Both the position numbers and the translations under genes were made by a program. The notes below the pieces were generated by a model that made no database searches, had not been told where the DNA came from, and saw nothing but the letters and a program-made list of their open reading frames with translations. This document shows positions 59,963 through 64,000 of a stretch of DNA of 64,000 nt, piece after piece. Positions within the stretch are counted from its first letter, which is position 1; every line of letters begins with the position of its first letter. The stretch covers positions 16,830,001 to 16,894,000 of the forward strand of contig JAUCBN010000037.1 in assembly GCA_035048815.1 (NCBI GenBank), in the 5' to 3' direction. The DNA is from Abelmoschus esculentus. Lineage: Eukaryota; Streptophyta; Magnoliopsida; Malvales; Malvaceae.

Positions 59963-62099
59963 CATTGGTCGGATAAGATATTTTTTTTAAGTATTTGTGT
60001 TTCATTATCCAAAATCAGAAGAACAAGTACACAATATATTAGTATTTGTCGCGACAATTTTAAAACCAAGGTGTAAAAAATAGTATAACGGCTGAATTTT
60101 TAAAAATCGATTTTTACCCTTTTTGATTATTAATTATGAAAATTAGGTTTTATTAGAAACGTGTATTATTTTAATTTTAAATGACTTGGAGTCGCCATCG
60201 GCCACTTAGGTTGGTCGGACACTATAAAACAAACCAGAGATTTTTTTAAAATATTTGGGTTCGAGAGTCGGTTACGCGTAAGAACGACCCTTACAAGCGC
60301 CCAAAATCGGTACCTTATTAATTACACGTGAAATTTTGGTATTTCGAATAATAATATTAATTTAGTTCGTCATTGTCAGATGAATATCGTTCGAATGAGG
60401 ATATCTTTTTGGTAAGAAAGTACATTTCTTTTAAATACGAGCTTAAATAAGACGTCCTATGTTAGGAAACCTTAACTCGTATTTTGAAGAAATATAAGTT
60501 CTGCTCTAAAAGGTTTAAATGCATGATAGATTATTATCTTGTAATTTTAAGTTCTATCCTATCAGGCTCCATCAATTAAATAGTTAAAAGTTCTATTAAA
60601 ATATTAATTTACCAACTGTATTATAATAACGTCCAAACAATTTGACACTGCCATTTAAACACTTAAGAAAAATTAATAATGTTGTTTGTGATTCTAATTA
60701 TTTACCTAATTAATTTTATTTTATTTATAACCTTAGAATTTTTTTATTTTCTAAGTTAAGATGGCACATCGAATGTGAAACCAAAGTACACTCTTGGTCA
60801 ACATCTTGGTACATCAAAACACTGAACACTTAGTGTATCCGAGGTATATAATTAAATACACCATTCATTACTACAATTATCTTCCTATTTAAAACTATTT
60901 AATTAATTAAGTGATTAATCCTAAAAAGGATCATATTTAATTAACTAGGTGTGAATTAGGTGTTTTCCTAAATAATTATGCTATATGAATTTAAATCATG
61001 CAAGCATACAAATAAATTAAATAATTAAAGCATTAATTAAAAAAATTAAATTAAACTTTATTTAAAACATAAAAGCGCTATTACAAGTAAAAATGACTAA
61101 AATATTCTAACTACAAATTTTAATACCTAAAATATTCTAATTACAAACACTAATACCTAAAATATCCAAACTACTAATTCTAATGCCTAAAAAACTAAAC
61201 AAACATAATAAAAAAAAAAGACTGATGACTTACCAAAACTTGACATTGTAGAGCCAAGCATAATCCCCTTTGATTTGCTCCAAGGATTTCACTATTTCTT
61301 GTTTTTCTCTTTTTCTCCTTCTCTAAGTAGACTTTCCTCCATTTTATAGGTATTGGGGGAGAGAAATATGATGTTTCCTTCCAATGTAAGATTTATTTCT
61401 TAAAATAAAATATGCACTTATATCTATTGAATATTTCCTATTAATGTGAGATTTATTCCTACACAAATGAATGATTGTAAGTAATATACATTCCCATCAA
61501 TGTGTGATTTATTTTATAAACTAAATATTTTTATCAACTATTTATTATGACCTTATTATACGTATTAATACCCGGACAAAATACAGGTACGGCAGTATCC
61601 TTGGGCAGCTATTCTCTTAGGAAATTCCTTAAACTGCACAAATATTTATATTTACATCACTCATTTGTATATAACTACTTTTTACACGTATACCTATTAC
61701 ATCATGTATTCATTTAAGTAAACCAACACAATCCCTATGCATATTTCTAAACTTTCTACGATTTTTCTTTTTCCAACTAAGGTAGACAAACAAGTTCCAA
61801 GCAAGCTTAAGAATGAAAATGATGAAGTTTTTACCTTTCAATCTTGAACATAATCAGTGTAACTCTTCTTTCAAATCCAACATCCCTTGTTGTATACCAC
61901 ACCGTCCAAAAACAATTTCCAAGATGCAACGTGAGTAACCATAAATTGCAAACAAGTGACTTCTAATCTCTTGCCCAACATTACAAAGGAGGTATTGAGC
62001 ATTAACAATAAGTCTCATATGCTACAATCTATTCAAAGTTTACAAGTGATCTAATATGGTCATCCAAACAGTCACAAAATGCTTTGAAATATGCACCCC
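59963..62099. other. Gene-free stretch with an LTR relic
   Basis: No gene seen. The left part is a probable LTR relic (listed separately). The remainder to about 62100 is AT-rich with nothing recognised. Confidence 0.4.
60047..60360 (-). repeat. Relic of an LTR related to the LARD-like element
   Basis: Read in reverse, it shares the arrangement found near the 3' end of the 25776-27317 LTR: TTGTCGCGACAATTTT, then GAGTCGCC, then GAGAGTCGGTTACGCGTAAG, then GCGCCCAAAATCGGTACC. The order and spacing match, but the identity is low. The far end was not located. Confidence 0.5.
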
Positions 62100-62640
62100 A
62101 AACTATATCAACCTATGTTAAAAAAAATTGATTCAGGGCCACAAATCTCATTTCGAACGTGATTATTACTTGGTGCTCCCATAGGTACAAGTAGTTGCAT
62201 TTGGGGCCTCAATTTAAGCATTTCCTTGATGCACCAACTAAAATGCTCCTTACTTTCTATCGACCAATAATCTTGAGTTTTAAACACATATAATTTCATT
62301 CAAGCAACGCACAAAGATCCTTCAGTTGTTAGGAGATTTCTAATAAGCTATAAAATACAAGCTTTATTCCAAACATAAAGATCTTTTATTCCTAGACCTA
62401 TTTCACTCTTTGTCTTACAAATGGCCTTTCATCTAACACGACATTTATATCACGTCCCCTTCAGAAAAAACACATACAAAGTTGCTCTATTTTGTTCACA
62501 ACTCCCTCTGGTAGTATTACTTGCCTACACCAGAAGTTTGTTATGCTAAAAATAACAACTTTAATTAACTATAACCTCCTTGCATAGTTAAGTCTTCTGT
62601 TGCTCCAAGCTCCTAACCTCTCTAATAACGTAGCTTCTCA
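62100..62640 (-). mobile_element. LINE 3' fragment (L1-like)
   Basis: The minus strand reads, with stops, RLGAWSNRRLNYARRL, FWCRQVILPEGVVNKIEQLC, then an open 63-codon segment with LYVFKTQDYWSIESKEHFSW. The order LSYAGRL-type, ILP..V...IEQ, WKG-type is that of the C-terminal part of plant LINE ORF2. This is the region that the plus-strand LINE at 11936-15530 lacks. Confidence 0.75.
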
Positions 62641-64000
62641 TTTATACAAAATTATCAAAATATATAATAGATAGAATTTTTAAAATCGATGTATCTCTTT
62701 TACATTTATTCTCAAAAGTAATGATCCAATATATATTATATCGATATTATAATTCAAAAAAATCAAACTTTACGTGATTGTAGATAACATGAATAAAAAA
62801 CAAGTATTTTAAAGGTCATTGTAAGAATATTAAAAAAATCACAAAAGTAATCATAAAAATGTCATAAGGTAACGACGTATCATAAATATCATGACTTGGA
62901 TTTCAAAACTCAGATATCGGGTTAACTCAAGGCATGAACCTCGTGTTTGGGTCTTAGATGTGTGGTTGGGCCTTGTCAACCTTGTTAGGCTAAGAGTTTA
63001 GTTGTGTTTTGGGTTTGAGCTCTATGGTATTTTGGTAATTGGTTAATTGGGGGAAAAATAGAGGAGGAAAAGGGATTATTTTTCTGTATATGCAGAGAAT
63101 GATAAAATCATCACCTCTTTATTGCCTTCTACCCATTTCTTCTCTCATCTTTCTCTATAAGACCATCATCGAAGGTTGATTTTTGAAGATCACCTTGCAG
63201 AATCTCATTTTTTTTGTTGGAGGGAAGGTTTTTCAACTTTTGGGGATCTATCTAACAAGATAAGTTTGGTAAAAAATGGTGGGAGATGAGGTTTTAATGG
63301 GGTTTTGATGAAAAAAATGTGAATGAGTTTGGGGAGCTCTTATAGAGTTAATAGTTCACTTTTAAGATTCCTTAAATCACCTAAATAAAATAGTGACCGG
63401 TGATAATATTCTCTTGTAGTGAGGAAATAAAGAGTCTTTCTCAAGCTTGGGCAAGAATAAAACCTAAGAGGGTTTACTATAGTGTTCTAACAGCTTGCTT
63501 GAGGTTAGTACACTTTCAAATCCTTTCATTTCACGTGCATCATCTCTATATGCATGTTTGATTGGTGTATGATGATTTTAGTTAGAGTTTGAAGTGCATC
63601 AATGATGAATTGTTATATGGACGATTTTATGGGTTAAAATTGATTAAAAATACACCTAAATACTCCCAATAATACGTAGAATGTTCTTATATCCCTAGGA
63701 ATACATTTAGGGGAAAAACATGCGAATTCTAAGCTCTAGGTTATGTTTTCTGGGCTTCGATACCGGTACTCGAGCTTAAGTATCGGTACACCCCTCTGTT
63801 AAGATGGATAATTACTCTCAGGGGTATTGGTACAGTCATAGAGAGTACCGATACGAGTGCGTTAATTCAAATTTCAGTGATCTCTTTGGGTATCTATACG
63901 CCAAGGGGTGTATCCGTACGGGCTTGAGACTGGTACTCAAGATATGAGTACTAATATAGAGTATCGATACGCTAGGTAAGCGTATCGATACACCTCGTCA
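62641..64000. other. Unassigned right end of the window
   Basis: No gene supportable. The last 260 bp are rich in related motifs ACCGGTACTCGAG, GTACCGATAC and GTATCGATAC (63961-63970, 63982-63991), recalling 22377-22570, so a shared repeat family probably ends here and continues beyond the window. Confidence 0.4.

Overview
This window looks like nuclear DNA of a dicot plant. It is AT-rich, its genes have many short GT-AG introns, and it carries plant gene families (KIN-14 kinesin, plant-type lipid phosphate phosphatase, BRUTUS-type hemerythrin/zinc-finger ligase) plus copia, LINE and hAT-type repeats. The protein and repeat style suggests Malvaceae (cotton-like), but that is inference. No tRNA, rRNA, CRISPR or prokaryotic signal was seen. 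Splice sites were assigned by eye from GT/AG, reading phase and family knowledge.

Layout. 1-2.6 kb: 3' part of a DENND6-type DENN-domain gene (+) with an apparent one-base frameshift. 4.2-5.6 kb: complete seven-exon lipid phosphate phosphatase (+). 6.9-7.2 kb: small unrecognised protein (+). 8.8-10.4 kb: intronless CCT delta chaperonin subunit (-). 11.9-15.5 kb: decayed L1-like LINE (+). 16.7-17.4 kb: acidic, probably nuclear protein of unknown family (-). 18-25 kb: gene-poor, with a foldback MITE, a ~1.1 kb dispersed repeat and a hAT-like MITE with an 8-bp target duplication. 25.776-34.837 kb: a 9.06 kb LTR retroelement with two 1,542-bp LTRs and a perfect 5-bp target duplication, without recognisable gag-pol (LARD-like); it holds a 110-bp higher-order tandem array and three hairpins with a shared loop. 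37.5-43.4 kb: a twenty-exon KIN-14 kinesin (+) in which one 3' splice site lacks AG. 45.3-51.7 kb: remnants of two genes on the minus strand (three GMP synthase exons, then a degenerate BRUTUS-like gene), separated by two repeats. 51.96-52.73 kb: second hAT-like MITE. 54.29-59.96 kb: Ty1/copia element (-) with intact 228-bp LTRs but stop codons in gag and pol. 60-64 kb: LTR relic, LINE 3' fragment (-), and unassigned sequence rich in GTATCGATAC palindromes.

The intact genes (phosphatase, CCT delta, probably the kinesin and the acidic protein) are housekeeping or cell-structure genes with no obvious joint pathway. The most interesting parts are in the repeat fraction: the non-coding LTR element with its array and covarying hairpins, and repeats that carry dense TTGAC (W-box) and TGACGTCA (bZIP-type) motifs.
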